Shown in pieces: positions 29,634 to 38,484 of a stretch of DNA of 64,000 bases (positions are counted from its first letter, which is position 1; each line of letters opens with the position of its first letter). Source of the DNA: Roseibium porphyridii (GTDB lineage Bacteria > Pseudomonadota > Alphaproteobacteria > Rhizobiales > Stappiaceae); the NCBI RefSeq assembly GCF_026191725.2, contig NZ_CP120863.1, positions 3,328,001 to 3,392,000 on the forward strand. The letters run 5' to 3'. A program made the position numbers and the translations under genes. The notes under the pieces are model-generated. The model was given only the letters and a program-made list of their open reading frames with translations, ran no database searches and had not been told where the DNA came from.

Positions 29634-29652
29634 CAAATCTTGCGTTCATTGG

Positions 29653-31701
29653 CTACGAGGAGGACGGCCACTCCTTGGCGACCAGGGTGAGGACATCGTA
29701 TTGCGCAACAGGTTCGTCGTTCTGATTGGAGACGAGGCAATCCCAACGAACTTCGCCATAGTCGGCTGAGATGCGCGGCGATATTTCCTTGGCCGTCAAT
29801 TGGACCTTCAAGGCATCCCCGGCATTGACAGGTGTAAGGAAACGCAGGTTGTCGACGCCATAGTTCGCAAGAACGGGCCCTTCTTGCGGCTCAACAAACA
29901 ACCCGGCTGCAAATGAGACAATCAGGTAACCATGCGCAACGCGGCCTTCAAAAAATGGATTGCGTTTAGCCGCTGCCTCGTTCATGTGGGCATAGAAGGT
30001 ATCTCCGGTGAATTCCGCAAAGTGTTCGATATCTTCAAGAGAAACCGTCCGCTCCCTGGTGACGAGTTGATCGCCGATTTTGAGTTCGGCAAGAGACTTC
30101 CTGAAAGGATGGCGGCTCTCGGTTCTGCCGTTTGACCCGGCAACCCATCGTCCAGTCACGGCGCCAAGAAGATTTGGAGCACCTTGAATGGCGGTTCTTT
30201 GCATAAAGTGTTTGACGGATCTCAAGCCACCAAGTTCTTCCCCGCCGCCTGCCCGGCCCGGACCGCCATGCACGAGCATTGGCAACGGAGAGCCGTGACC
30301 GGTTGACGTTTTTGCACTCTGCCGATTTCCAATCAGGACCCGACCGTGAAACGGTGCCATTCCGAGCACCATTTCTTCGGCAATCGCTGGGTCATTTGTA
30401 AACAACGAAGCGACAAGAGACCCCTTGCCTTTGTGGGTGAGCGCGACAGCGTCTTCAATCGTGTCATATGGCATGAGCGTTGCCACAGGTCCAAAGGCCT
30501 CAACGGCGTGGATGGCTTCTGAAGCCAAGGGTCTGTCGCAATAAAGTAGGACCGGAGCTTCGAAAGCTCCCTTTTCCGGAATACTGCACGAACCGCCGTA
30601 GACAGTTTCCGCCTCCGTCCTCAATTCTTCGACGCGCGATTGGACCTCGTCTCTTTGACCGGCAGATGCGAGGGGCCCCATGGTGACGGTGTCATCTCTT
30701 GGGTCCCCAATTCTCAGTTTTTCAAAGCGAGCCTTCAAGGCGTCACTTACAGCTTCAGCAGCGTCACGAGGGACAATGACCCGACGGATCGCGGTGCATT
30801 TTTGCCCCGCTTTGACGGTCACCTCCCGAGCCACTTCCTTGACGAAAAGATCGAACTCGGGTTCCCCCGCCTTTGCATCCGATCCTAGCACAGCTGCATT
30901 AAGGCTGTCGGCTTCCATTGAAAACCGCGTCGAATTACGAACCATTGACGGATTTTGACGCAACATCTGACCAGTCGCCGCAGACCCGGTGAACGTCACA
31001 ACATCTTGTCCCGTCACATGGTCCACAAGGTCGTTCGCTGAGCCACAGAGCAGCTGAAGAGCTCCTTCTGGAAGTATATCGGCTGCCAGAATGTGCCTGA
31101 CCATGAGTTCCGTGAGGTAGGCGGTTTGGCTGGCCGGTTTTACGAGACAAGGCACACCGGCAATCAGTGAAGGTGCAATCTTCTCCAACATTCCCCAGCA
31201 AGGAAAGTTATAGGCGTTGATATGGACTGCGATTCCCTTCAACGGCGAAAGGATATGCTGACCTGAAAATGTGCTGTCACGCGAGAGCGGCTCAATTGCT
31301 CCCTCCGTAAAAACGCGCGTGTTCGGCATTTCCCGGCGCGCCTTTGAGGAATAGGCAAACAACGTTCCGATGCCGCCTTCAATATCAATCCAGCTGTCCT
31401 TGCGCGTTGCGCCAGTTGCAAAACTCTCCTGGTAGAAGATTTCTTTCTTCTCCATGAGTATCTGCGCAAGACTTTTGAGCATCAGCGCCCGCTCATGAAA
31501 GGTCATTTTGCCAAGAGCGGCACCACCCTTGCTGCGCCCATAGTTGAGCGCCTCAGACAAATCGAGGCCGTCTGCGTTGATGCGAGCAACAGGCTGACTG
31601 GTCGCTGCATCAACAAGCAACTTGCCCTCGCCTTTTCCACTTCGCCAAGAACCGCTGAGAAAACTCTCAAGGTCGCGGACATTGTGAGAAACCACCGTCA
31701 T
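29653..31701 (-). CDS. paaZ: Oxepin-CoA hydrolase / semialdehyde dehydrogenase fusion (PaaZ)
   Basis: A 682-residue bifunctional enzyme. The N-terminal aldehyde dehydrogenase (about 1-520) carries the catalytic cysteine in AGQKCTAIRRV and a conserved glutamate in STRFSMEADSLNAA. It oxidises the ring-opened semialdehyde to 3-oxo-5,6-dehydrosuberyl-CoA. The C-terminal MaoC-type hot-dog domain (about 540-680) hydrolyses the oxepin-CoA ring; its hydratase segment reads VAHGYLIVSFAAGLFVEP. Both halves look intact. It is the last gene of the paaA operon in the minus direction, 66 bases behind paaE. Confidence 0.95.
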   Translation of the reverse strand: MTVVSHNVRDLESFLSGSWRSGKGEGKLLVDAATSQPVARINADGLDLSEALNYGRSKGGAALGKMTFHERALMLKSLAQILMEKKEIFYQESFATGATRKDSWIDIEGGIGTLFAYSSKARREMPNTRVFTEGAIEPLSRDSTFSGQHILSPLKGIAVHINAYNFPCWGMLEKIAPSLIAGVPCLVKPASQTAYLTELMVRHILAADILPEGALQLLCGSANDLVDHVTGQDVVTFTGSAATGQMLRQNPSMVRNSTRFSMEADSLNAAVLGSDAKAGEPEFDLFVKEVAREVTVKAGQKCTAIRRVIVPRDAAEAVSDALKARFEKLRIGDPRDDTVTMGPLASAGQRDEVQSRVEELRTEAETVYGGSCSIPEKGAFEAPVLLYCDRPLASEAIHAVEAFGPVATLMPYDTIEDAVALTHKGKGSLVASLFTNDPAIAEEMVLGMAPFHGRVLIGNRQSAKTSTGHGSPLPMLVHGGPGRAGGGEELGGLRSVKHFMQRTAIQGAPNLLGAVTGRWVAGSNGRTESRHPFRKSLAELKIGDQLVTRERTVSLEDIEHFAEFTGDTFYAHMNEAAAKRNPFFEGRVAHGYLIVSFAAGLFVEPQEGPVLANYGVDNLRFLTPVNAGDALKVQLTAKEISPRISADYGEVRWDCLVSNQNDEPVAQYDVLTLVAKEWPSSS

Positions 31702-31767
31702 GAAATCACTTCCAGTTCTTTGAAAGATTGGCCGCTACCCGGCCATTGCGCCCATGTTTTCCGCGGA

Positions 31768-32841
31768 TCAGGCGTCGTAAGTGAGCACCAATCGTTTTGA
31801 CAAGGGCCTGGATTGGCAGGTCAAAATGTATCCGTCCCGGATTTCGTCGTCTTCAAGAGCGTGGTTTGCGGCCATTTCCACTTCGCCTTCCAGAAGCTTG
31901 CCACGGCACGTGGAGCAGACGCCTGCGCAACACGAATAAGGAGCGTCGATACTGTTTCTGTGAGCGGTTTCCAAAATGGTTTCTCCAGGCTCCATGTGAA
32001 GTACACGGGTCGTACCGTCGAGCGTCAGCTTGAGATCCGCCTCTTTTGCCTCGTTTCCGGTAAGTGCCGGTCTTTGTTTGGCAGGCAAACGCCCGGGTTG
32101 ATCGGATTTGAAGAGTTCCTGCTTGATCCGGCCGTTTTCGACCCCGTGGTTTTTCAGGGCCTCACTTACGGTTTCCATCATTCCGTGAGGTCCGCACAGG
32201 AACGCCTGGTCGATATCTTGCGGATCAACCACGTTCTGAAACAAGTCTTCGAGCTTTTCCTTGTCAATGCGCCCTGAGAACAACTCCGTATCCTGACCGT
32301 CATTCTTGAGAATGTGAATGATTTGAAGTCTGCCGAGATAGAGGTTTTTCAAGTCTTCAAGGTCTTCTCGGAACATGATCGAGGAAACCTGACGATTGGC
32401 GTAGACGAGCGTGAATTGAGCTTCCGGCTCACGGGCCAGCACCGTTTTGATAATCGACAGTATCGGCGTTATTCCCGAACCGCCGGCAAAGCCGAAATAG
32501 AATTTCGCTTCATCAGGATCAATCTCGGAATGGAAACTGCCACGAGGGGGCATCGCCTCTATGGTATCGCCGGGTTTCAGATCTTCATTTGCCCAACACG
32601 AAAAAGCGCCACCGTCGACGCGCTTTATGCCGACCTTCAGATCACCATCTTCCGTACCGGTGCATATTGAATAACAACGCCGCACTTCGTGACCGTCAAA
32701 GTCTCGTCGGAACGTCAGATATTGACCTTGAGAAAAGTGAAAAACCTCCTCATCCCCTGTTTGGGGTCTCAGGGTTACCACGACTGCGTCCCGTGTCTCG
32801 GGTGCGACTTCGGTTACCGTGAGGGCGTGAAACCTCGACAT
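31768..32841 (-). CDS. paaE: Phenylacetyl-CoA epoxidase reductase subunit (PaaE)
   Basis: A 357-residue electron-transfer protein feeding NADPH electrons to the PaaABC epoxidase. The N-terminal two thirds are a ferredoxin-NADP reductase module: a FAD-binding barrel with RCYSICTGTEDG, and a nucleotide-binding part with FGFAGGSGITPILSI. The C-terminal third is a plant-type [2Fe-2S] ferredoxin with cysteines in SCCAGVCSTCRG plus the distant cysteine in ILTCQS. All expected ligands are present. The spacing to paaD is 64 bases. Confidence 0.95.
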   Translation of the reverse strand: MSRFHALTVTEVAPETRDAVVVTLRPQTGDEEVFHFSQGQYLTFRRDFDGHEVRRCYSICTGTEDGDLKVGIKRVDGGAFSCWANEDLKPGDTIEAMPPRGSFHSEIDPDEAKFYFGFAGGSGITPILSIIKTVLAREPEAQFTLVYANRQVSSIMFREDLEDLKNLYLGRLQIIHILKNDGQDTELFSGRIDKEKLEDLFQNVVDPQDIDQAFLCGPHGMMETVSEALKNHGVENGRIKQELFKSDQPGRLPAKQRPALTGNEAKEADLKLTLDGTTRVLHMEPGETILETAHRNSIDAPYSCCAGVCSTCRGKLLEGEVEMAANHALEDDEIRDGYILTCQSRPLSKRLVLTYDA

Positions 32842-32905
32842 CTAGTTCCTCCCTGGAGTTGTGATGACAGTAGGCTGAGCTGACCTGCAACGACCGCCCA
32901 TCGTT

Positions 32906-33406
32906 CTAGTGGCATTTGAAATAGTCGAATGGCTCCAGGCAGGACCGGCACCGATAGGCAGCTTTACAAGGTGTAGAACCGAATTGGCTGATCTTTTCCG
33001 TTTTGTCAGAACCGCAGCGTGGACACGCAACAACCAAAGCTTTCTTGCTGGACAATCTTGATATCCGTCCGGTATTCGCGGTGCCTTCAACTGGTGGCGC
33101 AATGCCATATTTTCGGAGTTTTTCACGACCTTCCGGACTGAGCCAGGCCGTCGTCCAGGCCGGACTGATACGCTGTTCCAGGCGCAGGTTCTCAATTCCG
33201 TTGGACCGCAGTTTGGTTTCGATATCGAGATTGATAACGGCTGTCGCGGGACAACCTGTGTAGGTCGGCGTTACGGTAACGACCAACATGCCCTCGTCCC
33301 ATCGAACATCTCGAATTACGCCAAGATCGGTTAGCGACAGGACAGGGATTTCAGGGTCCGGAACTTCAGACAACCATCTCCAAACCGTTTGCGTGGGAAC
33401 GTGCAT
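32906..33406 (-). CDS. paaD: Phenylacetyl-CoA epoxidase maturation protein (PaaD)
   Basis: A 166-residue protein with an N-terminal MIP18/DUF59 domain (about 5-90; DPEIPVLSLTDLGVIRDV and the conserved TGCPA) and a C-terminal four-cysteine zinc-ribbon-like end (CPRCGSDKTEK, then CRSC). PaaD is required for assembly or repair of the epoxidase metal centres, probably of the iron-sulfur reductase PaaE. It sits five bases after paaC and before paaE, the usual order. Confidence 0.94.
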   Translation of the reverse strand: MHVPTQTVWRWLSEVPDPEIPVLSLTDLGVIRDVRWDEGMLVVTVTPTYTGCPATAVINLDIETKLRSNGIENLRLEQRISPAWTTAWLSPEGREKLRKYGIAPPVEGTANTGRISRLSSKKALVVACPRCGSDKTEKISQFGSTPCKAAYRCRSCLEPFDYFKCH

Positions 33407-33411
33407 GGGCT

Positions 33412-34188
33412 TTACCAGGTAGCGCCCGGATAGGCTCTTTGCAGAAACTGCATGTCAGCCAGAATGTGTCCGAGATGCTCTGAATGACGGCCGGTCAGAC
33501 CTCCGGTATGAGCAAAGTCCGTCTCTGGCTTTGACAAAGTCGCTGCAGTGAAGACTGCATCAACGGTCGATACCCAATCGGGCCGGAGATCTTCAGGTGA
33601 AGGAGCGACTTTTGCCGCAGCCGCTGCCTGATCGACGGCGTCACCGATGAACATTTCTCCCGAATAAGGCCATAGAATTTCTACGGCCATTTGCATTCGC
33701 TGTCTGCTCTCTGCGGTGCCATCACCAAGCCTGATGACCAGATCTGCTGACCTGTCGAGGTGATAGTCCACTTCCTTACCGGCTTTCACCGCAATTTCAG
33801 CGACACGTTCATCAGCGGACTTTGCAAGAGCTTTCAACAATTGCGCCTGATAAGCGTCGATAAGAAACTGTCGCATCATGGTCTGACCGAAATCGCCATT
33901 TGGTTGTTCTGCCAACAACAGATTTCGGAAGTCCCAGGCATCTCGCAAATAGGCAAGTTCGTTCTCGCCGCGCCCTTTGCCTTCCACTTCTCCTGCCAAT
34001 GACAGCCAAAGTCTCGCCTGCCCGATTAAATCGAGCGCGATATTCGCGAGCGCGATATCTTCTTCCAAAACGGGAGAATGGCCGCACCATTCCGACACTC
34101 TGTGACCAAGCACGAGAGCAGTGTCACCGCGCCGCAAAAGCCAGTCAAAGAATATATCGTTTGCGATATTATCGCCTGTATCGGTCAT
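33412..34188 (-). CDS. paaC: Phenylacetyl-CoA epoxidase structural subunit (PaaC)
   Basis: A 258-residue ferritin-like helical protein, the non-catalytic partner of PaaA in the ring-1,2-epoxidase. ATG 34188 shares its bases with the paaB stop (TGATG), so translation is coupled; a GTG one codon earlier is possible but less likely. Family landmarks include GDTALVLGHRVSEWCGHSPVLEEDIAL and the C-terminal GGLTGRHSEHLGHILADMQFLQRAYPGA. Confidence 0.94.
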   Translation of the reverse strand: MTDTGDNIANDIFFDWLLRRGDTALVLGHRVSEWCGHSPVLEEDIALANIALDLIGQARLWLSLAGEVEGKGRGENELAYLRDAWDFRNLLLAEQPNGDFGQTMMRQFLIDAYQAQLLKALAKSADERVAEIAVKAGKEVDYHLDRSADLVIRLGDGTAESRQRMQMAVEILWPYSGEMFIGDAVDQAAAAAKVAPSPEDLRPDWVSTVDAVFTAATLSKPETDFAHTGGLTGRHSEHLGHILADMQFLQRAYPGATW

Positions 34189-34472
34189 CACATTTTTCCG
34201 ACGTCATCAGGAATGTCGTAAAAGCTTGGATGCCTGTAGATCTTGTCGATGGACGGTTCGAACAAGGCATCTTTGGATCCGGGATCTGACGCTGTGATTT
34301 GTGATGACGCGACAACCCAAATACTGACGCCTTCCTTGCGCCGTGTGTAAACATCGCGCGCATTTTTGATCGCCATTTCAGCATCGGGCGCGTGGAGCGA
34401 TCCGACATGGCGATGATTGAGGCCGTGCTGACCTCGAATGAACACTTCCCAGAGCGGCCATTCCTTTTTCAT
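34188..34472 (-). CDS. paaB: Phenylacetyl-CoA epoxidase subunit (PaaB)
   Basis: A 94-residue small subunit of the epoxidase complex, thought to bridge PaaAC heterodimers. It has the typical N-terminus EWPLWEVFIRGQHGLNHRHVGSLHAPD and the RRKEGVSIWVV segment. The length is as expected. It overlaps paaC by one base and follows the DUF3291 gene by 24 bases, instead of following paaA directly as in most paa operons. Confidence 0.95.
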   Translation of the reverse strand: MKKEWPLWEVFIRGQHGLNHRHVGSLHAPDAEMAIKNARDVYTRRKEGVSIWVVASSQITASDPGSKDALFEPSIDKIYRHPSFYDIPDDVGKM

Positions 34473-34496
34473 GTTTACGTCTCCCTGGAATATCGC

Positions 34497-34979
34497 TCAG
34501 GCCGCTGACGATGTGCACCTTGCAGTTCGCCACAGACTTGCATCTTCAATATGCTCCCAACCGAATGCGTGATCGGAAGCGCCATGCGTGTTGAGATGGT
34601 TCAGCCGGTCCCAGGCTTCTTCGAGCGAAGGTCGGTGCCCGGTTGGCACGAACCACATAACAAAGTGCATTTTTTCCATCACGCTGAACCATTCGGCGCG
34701 TCGTTCGTAAAACCGTTTGTGAACCGTCTTAAAGACAAAGTTTTCCAACGACTTGACGTCAGTCCAAACGGACAGGTTCGGAATAACCATCGGGTCATTT
34801 TCAGCGGACATCGCAACTGACGTGCCTGCCTCGTCCTTGAGCCGCCAGACAAAGCCTTCACTGCGCTCGGCAGCGAAGTTGATCCGGTTCAGGTTTCGCA
34901 CGAAATCAGAAATTCGCGGATCGTTGATGTCATGTTTCAGCCGGGCAACATTCAATTCGGCAATGTTAAAATCAGTCAT
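34497..34979 (-). CDS. DUF3291 protein within the paa operon
   Basis: A 160-residue protein matching DUF3291, a dimeric alpha/beta-barrel-like family related in fold to small monooxygenases and heme-degrading proteins. The motifs NLSVWTDVKSLENFVF, HKRFYERRAEWF and MHFVMWFVPTGHRPSLEEAWDRL are typical. No enzyme activity is established for the family. It begins five bases after the paaA stop and ends 24 bases before paaB, so it is fully inside the epoxidase operon. ATG 34979 is preferred to a GTG at 34988 that overlaps paaA. A role in the epoxidase, such as removing reactive epoxide or assisting the metal centre, is an inference from position only. Confidence 0.85.
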   Translation of the reverse strand: MTDFNIAELNVARLKHDINDPRISDFVRNLNRINFAAERSEGFVWRLKDEAGTSVAMSAENDPMVIPNLSVWTDVKSLENFVFKTVHKRFYERRAEWFSVMEKMHFVMWFVPTGHRPSLEEAWDRLNHLNTHGASDHAFGWEHIEDASLWRTARCTSSAA

Positions 34980-34984
34980 TAGGT

Positions 34985-35977
34985 TCACTCCGCGGCTGTT
35001 CTTGCAGCTTCATGCTTATCGGCGTGAGCCATCAGCGCATCGCGTACCCATGCGCCGTCTTCCCATGCCTTTACCCGCGCTGCCATACGTTCCCGATTGC
35101 ACGGCCCGTTGCCTTTGAGCACTTCAAAGAACTCACTCCAATCAGGTTCGGAAAAGTCATAGCCGCCCTTTTCCTCGTTCCACGTCAAATGCTCATCGGG
35201 AACCGTGAGGCCCAGATACTGCGCTTGCGGGACGGTCTGATCGACAAATTTTTGCCGAAGCTCATCATTGGTATTGATCTTGATTTTCCAGACCATGGAT
35301 TGAGCAGAGTGAACGGACTCTTTGTCCGAGGGGCCGAACATCATCAAGGAGGGATACCAAAATCTGTCGAGTGCATCCTGCGCCATGCGCCTTTGCGCCT
35401 CGTTCCCGCCGGCCATCTTCATCATGATGTCGTAGCCTTGGCGTTGATGGAAACTTTCCTCTTTACAGATACGGATCATGGCACGCGAATAAGGTCCGAA
35501 GGAAGTGCGCTGAAGCGGGACCTGGTTCATGATTGCAGCACCGTCCACCAACCAACCGACAGCTCCGATATCGGCCCATGTCAACGTCGGATAATTAAAG
35601 ATCGAGGAGTATTTCATCTTGCCGGCGTGGAGGAGTTCTATCAGCTCATCCCTGCTGACACCGAGGGTTTCGGCCGCGCAGTAAAGATAAAGACCGTGTC
35701 CGGCCTCGTCCTGTACCTTTGCAAGCAGGATGGCCTTGCGCTCCAGCGTCGGAGCGCGCGTAATCCAATTGCCTTCTGGAAGCTGACCAACAATCTCTGA
35801 ATGCGCATGCTGACCGATTTGTCGTATCAGGGTCTTGCGATACCCTTCCGGCATCCAATCCGTTGGTTCGATCTTTTCACCGCGGTCGATACGTTCCTGA
35901 AACGCACGTTCTTCTGCCGACATTTCCGATAGATCAAGTACCTTGGTCGTATCGGTTTTCACCATTTGCGCATACAT
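34985..35977 (-). CDS. paaA: Phenylacetyl-CoA epoxidase catalytic subunit (PaaA)
   Basis: A 330-residue di-iron oxygenase subunit that epoxidises the aromatic ring of phenylacetyl-CoA. The iron-ligand motifs are visible in [13 protein letters not shown] (D-E-x-x-H) and [11 protein letters not shown] (E-x-x-H), with an additional glutamate in the helices between. ATG 35977 has a strong GGAGG site; the upstream in-frame codon at 35995 is rejected. It is the first gene of paaA-DUF3291-paaBCDE-paaZ, and the PaaX-like operator lies 48-87 bases upstream. Confidence 0.96.
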   Translation of the reverse strand: MYAQMVKTDTTKVLDLSEMSAEERAFQERIDRGEKIEPTDWMPEGYRKTLIRQIGQHAHSEIVGQLPEGNWITRAPTLERKAILLAKVQDEAGHGLYLYCAAETLGVSRDELIELLHAGKMKYSSIFNYPTLTWADIGAVGWLVDGAAIMNQVPLQRTSFGPYSRAMIRICKEESFHQRQGYDIMMKMAGGNEAQRRMAQDALDRFWYPSLMMFGPSDKESVHSAQSMVWKIKINTNDELRQKFVDQTVPQAQYLGLTVPDEHLTWNEEKGGYDFSEPDWSEFFEVLKGNGPCNRERMAARVKAWEDGAWVRDALMAHADKHEAARTAAE

Positions 35978-36021
35978 GACGCCTCCTCTCGTCATGTTGA
36001 AGATGCGTCAGGATAGCGCAC

Positions 36022-36067
36022 AATGCATCACAGAAAAAGTTCATTCTGGAAAAAAATGTGATGCTTT
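36022..36067. promoter_or_regulatory. PaaX-like operator upstream of paaA
   Basis: A perfect eight-base inverted repeat, GCATCACA (36025-36032) and TGTGATGC (36057-36064), with 24 bases between the arms. Bases 36039-36067 are nearly the same as 26969-26997 ahead of paaG. The half-site TGTGAT(T/G)C resembles known PaaX recognition. The site lies between paaX and paaA, next to a candidate -10. Confidence 0.7.
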
Positions 36068-36093
36068 TAGATCCAATCGCGGATTTCCGCCAA
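36066..36093 (-). promoter_or_regulatory. Candidate promoter of the paaA operon
   Basis: Read on the minus strand, TTGGCG (36093-36088) and TCTAAA (36071-36066) are 16 bases apart. The -10 sits directly against the operator arm, the same geometry as at paaG. The match to consensus is moderate. Confidence 0.35.
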
Positions 36094-36103
36094 ACTCCAG
36101 GTG

Positions 36104-36964
36104 TCAAATTCTTGCAGAGATCGTTTCCAGTCTCGATCTGATGGATGCTGGAACGGCGTCCAAGAGGCCTGCCTGATTCATGAGGTGCTGCCCAATGAAG
36201 TTGTCAGCTGCCTGCGAAAGACCCGCATAAAGGATCGCGAAGAGCTTGTGAGCTTCGTTTCCCGGCCAGTCTTTGGGGAGCGCTTCAGGTGGCAGTCTGG
36301 GGTCGCGAAAGCGTATGGCACGATAGTCATGGACAAGAGCAAGGCGGCACAATAACGCTTCCTGAGCGGACAGCGCCTTCTTCAATACTGTGTTCATTGG
36401 TTGATATCGCTTCGCGAATTCACTGTACTCAACGCTCAGTTCATCCAGCTTAAACGAAGATCTCAGCAGCGCTCGAAAAGACTTGCTTTTCGGATCCACC
36501 GCTGACGAGCGGAACGAGACGTCGTTAAGCGGGCGGTCACGTCGATCGGCCGCGATGAAAACGCTTCCCCCCAGACTGACAAACCCTCCTCTCAGAAGCT
36601 TCTCCTGTTCAGCCGGAACAGAGCAAATGGAGATAATCCAATCACAGTCTTTGTCGCTCGGCCCGAAAAACAAGTCAGCTGCCAGGTGATATTCGTTTCG
36701 TGCCTCTTCCGTGAGCGCATAAAAGCTGCGTCGGCCATCGCGTTCACCGGACAACTGACCTTTTGAAACGAGACGTGAAACGGCTGTGCGGACAAGAGAT
36801 TCATTGACGCCAAAACCGCTGCACAAACTGATCAGGTCACCCATCCACAATACGCCACCACGAGGTTCTACGATGTCGCCATAAATCGTGACGATCAACT
36901 GAGCGGCTTTCGGTGGATAGGATTTCAGGAACCTCTCGGCTCGAAATGCGGAACTTTCCTGCAT
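36104..36964 (-). CDS. paaX: Phenylacetate pathway repressor PaaX
   Basis: A 286-residue GntR-like winged-helix repressor released by phenylacetyl-CoA. The N-terminal helix-turn-helix region includes LISLCSGFGVNESLVRTAVSRLVSKGQLSGERDGRRSFY in pieces at about 45-85. The central and C-terminal PaaX domains follow, with the conserved RDPRLPPEALPKDWPG near residue 220. It is upstream of paaA in the same direction, 126 bases away, so paaA transcription could be partly by read-through. The two operator-like repeats are its probable targets; I see no third copy before paaX itself. Confidence 0.93.
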   Translation of the reverse strand: MQESSAFRAERFLKSYPPKAAQLIVTIYGDIVEPRGGVLWMGDLISLCSGFGVNESLVRTAVSRLVSKGQLSGERDGRRSFYALTEEARNEYHLAADLFFGPSDKDCDWIISICSVPAEQEKLLRGGFVSLGGSVFIAADRRDRPLNDVSFRSSAVDPKSKSFRALLRSSFKLDELSVEYSEFAKRYQPMNTVLKKALSAQEALLCRLALVHDYRAIRFRDPRLPPEALPKDWPGNEAHKLFAILYAGLSQAADNFIGQHLMNQAGLLDAVPASIRSRLETISARI

Positions 36965-37083
36965 GAAACGTTTGATCCGTTTGTTTTTTTCGACCTTAAC
37001 CGCCTGACGAATTCAATCCAAGTCTTCTCCAGTAGTCTTGCAAGACTCTCGGATCTAGATCACTTGCGAAGCCAATACACAAA

Positions 37084-37098
37084 CGTTATAAAATTACG
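37084..37098. promoter_or_regulatory. Candidate Zur box upstream of znuA
   Basis: CGTTATAAAATTACG is an imperfect palindrome (five of seven base pairs match around a central A) and resembles the alphaproteobacterial Zur operator core GTTATA-N-ATAAC. It ends 35 bases before the znuA start, a fitting place for zinc-dependent repression. Confidence 0.5.
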
Positions 37099-37133
37099 CG
37101 TTACATTGTTACATCAAATCGAGTACTCCCCGC

Positions 37134-38399
37134 ATGATTGACAAATCCGATACCAAAGGTGCTACGGCTCGAGGCCGCAAGACATTCGTTGCGACCGCGC
37201 TTGCGAGCGTCGCTGCAAGTGCGTTGCTTAGTTCCACTGCGTTTGCTGAAAGCCCGAACGTCGTCACCACCATCAAGCCGATTCACTCTATCGCGGCCGC
37301 CGTTATGGATGGTGTTGGAACACCGCACATCTTGATCGATGGCGCGGCTTCACCGCATGGTTTTGCGCTGAAACCATCTCAGGCTTCTCTTCTGGAAGGC
37401 GCAGATGTCGTCTTTTGGGTTGGCCCGCAACTAACGCCGTCATTGGAAAAGCCCATCAGTTCGATGGCGAGTGACGCCGAAGTTCTGAGTTTCATGGATG
37501 TTAAAGATGTTAGTCACCTTGGCATTCGGGAAGGCAAAGACTTCGATTCACATGATCATGACCATGGGCATGGGCATGGGCACGATCATGGAGCTGAAGA
37601 AGCTTCCCATGAAGAGCATGAAGAAGAACATCATGACGAACATGCTCATGATGACCATGATCACGATAAGCATGAAGAACACGCGCATGCTGAAGATGAG
37701 CACAAGCACGGCGACAGCCATGACGAACATGCCCATGACGATCATGACAAGGAGAAACATGGCGATCATGAGGAACATGCTCACGCGGAAGAAGAGCATG
37801 ACCACGATGAAGGCCATGCGGACCATGACGACCATGATCACGACAAGCATGAAGAACATGCTGGGCATGACCACTCGGACCATGCTGGCGACCCGCATAT
37901 CTGGTTAAATCCAGACAACGGAATCGCAATTGCTGGCGCAATGGCAGAAAAGCTTGCTGAGGTAGACCCGACAAACGCTGAAAAGTATCGTGAGAATGCG
38001 ACTGCATTCCAGGCGAAAATCGAAGCACTTGAAGGCAAAATTGAAGAACAACTCCACCCGGTTGAAGGCAAGAAGTTCATCGTATTCCACGATGCCTATC
38101 ATCATTTCGAACATCATTTTGACATCGAAGCGAGTGGTTCGATCACGATCTCACCTGAAGCGCTGTCCAGTGCTGATCGGGTCGCTGATATCCAGGGTCG
38201 AATACGCGATCTGGAGGTGACTTGCGTTTTCCAGGAGCCGCAATTCGATGCCAAGCTCGTTGATGTTGTTATGGAAGGCAGCAGTGCTCAAAAAGGCACG
38301 CTTGACCCTCTCGGCACCGGCCTTGAAAATGGACCGGACCTTTACCCGAACCTGCTGCAAAGCCTAGCGAATTCCTTGTCGGATTGCCTCAAAGGTTAA
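37134..38399 (+). CDS. znuA: Periplasmic zinc-binding protein ZnuA with long His-rich loop
   Basis: A 421-residue substrate-binding protein of a zinc ABC importer (cluster A-I). A twin-basic start and hydrophobic core precede the cleavage region STAFAES. Conserved zinc ligands are seen in IKPIHSIAAAVM, the later DPHIWLNPDNG and HDAYHHFEHHF. Between about residues 138 and 255 lies a loop of alternating H, D and E with about 39 histidines and near-duplicate segments (HDHDKHEEHA occurs twice). The loop is much longer than in model ZnuA proteins and probably captures or buffers zinc. No znuB or znuC gene is adjacent: the neighbours are paaX and an L,D-transpeptidase. Confidence 0.93.
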   Translation: MIDKSDTKGATARGRKTFVATALASVAASALLSSTAFAESPNVVTTIKPIHSIAAAVMDGVGTPHILIDGAASPHGFALKPSQASLLEGADVVFWVGPQLTPSLEKPISSMASDAEVLSFMDVKDVSHLGIREGKDFDSHDHDHGHGHGHDHGAEEASHEEHEEEHHDEHAHDDHDHDKHEEHAHAEDEHKHGDSHDEHAHDDHDKEKHGDHEEHAHAEEEHDHDEGHADHDDHDHDKHEEHAGHDHSDHAGDPHIWLNPDNGIAIAGAMAEKLAEVDPTNAEKYRENATAFQAKIEALEGKIEEQLHPVEGKKFIVFHDAYHHFEHHFDIEASGSITISPEALSSADRVADIQGRIRDLEVTCVFQEPQFDAKLVDVVMEGSSAQKGTLDPLGTGLENGPDLYPNLLQSLANSLSDCLKG

Positions 38400-38432
38400 T
38401 CCTGACACTCGCAGATCCTGTGTTAACTAAAA

Positions 38433-38467
38433 AGGCCGCCGGATTGTTATCCAGCGGCCTTTGTTTT
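38433..38467. terminator. Bidirectional terminator between znuA and the L,D-transpeptidase gene
   Basis: AAAGGCCGC and GCGGCCTTT pair perfectly around an inner GGA/TCC extension. A T-rich run follows on the plus strand and an A run precedes the stem, so it can serve both convergent genes. Confidence 0.8.
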
Positions 38468-38484
38468 TTGCATTGAGTCTGTGC

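Noticed and set aside
31813..32277. 154-codon plus-strand frame within paaE
   Set aside because: paaE motifs on the minus strand are complete; no competing evidence for this frame.
37510..38028. 172-codon minus-strand frame opposite the znuA loop
   Set aside because: The histidine-rich reading is a mirror of the CAT/GAT codon run of znuA on the other strand.
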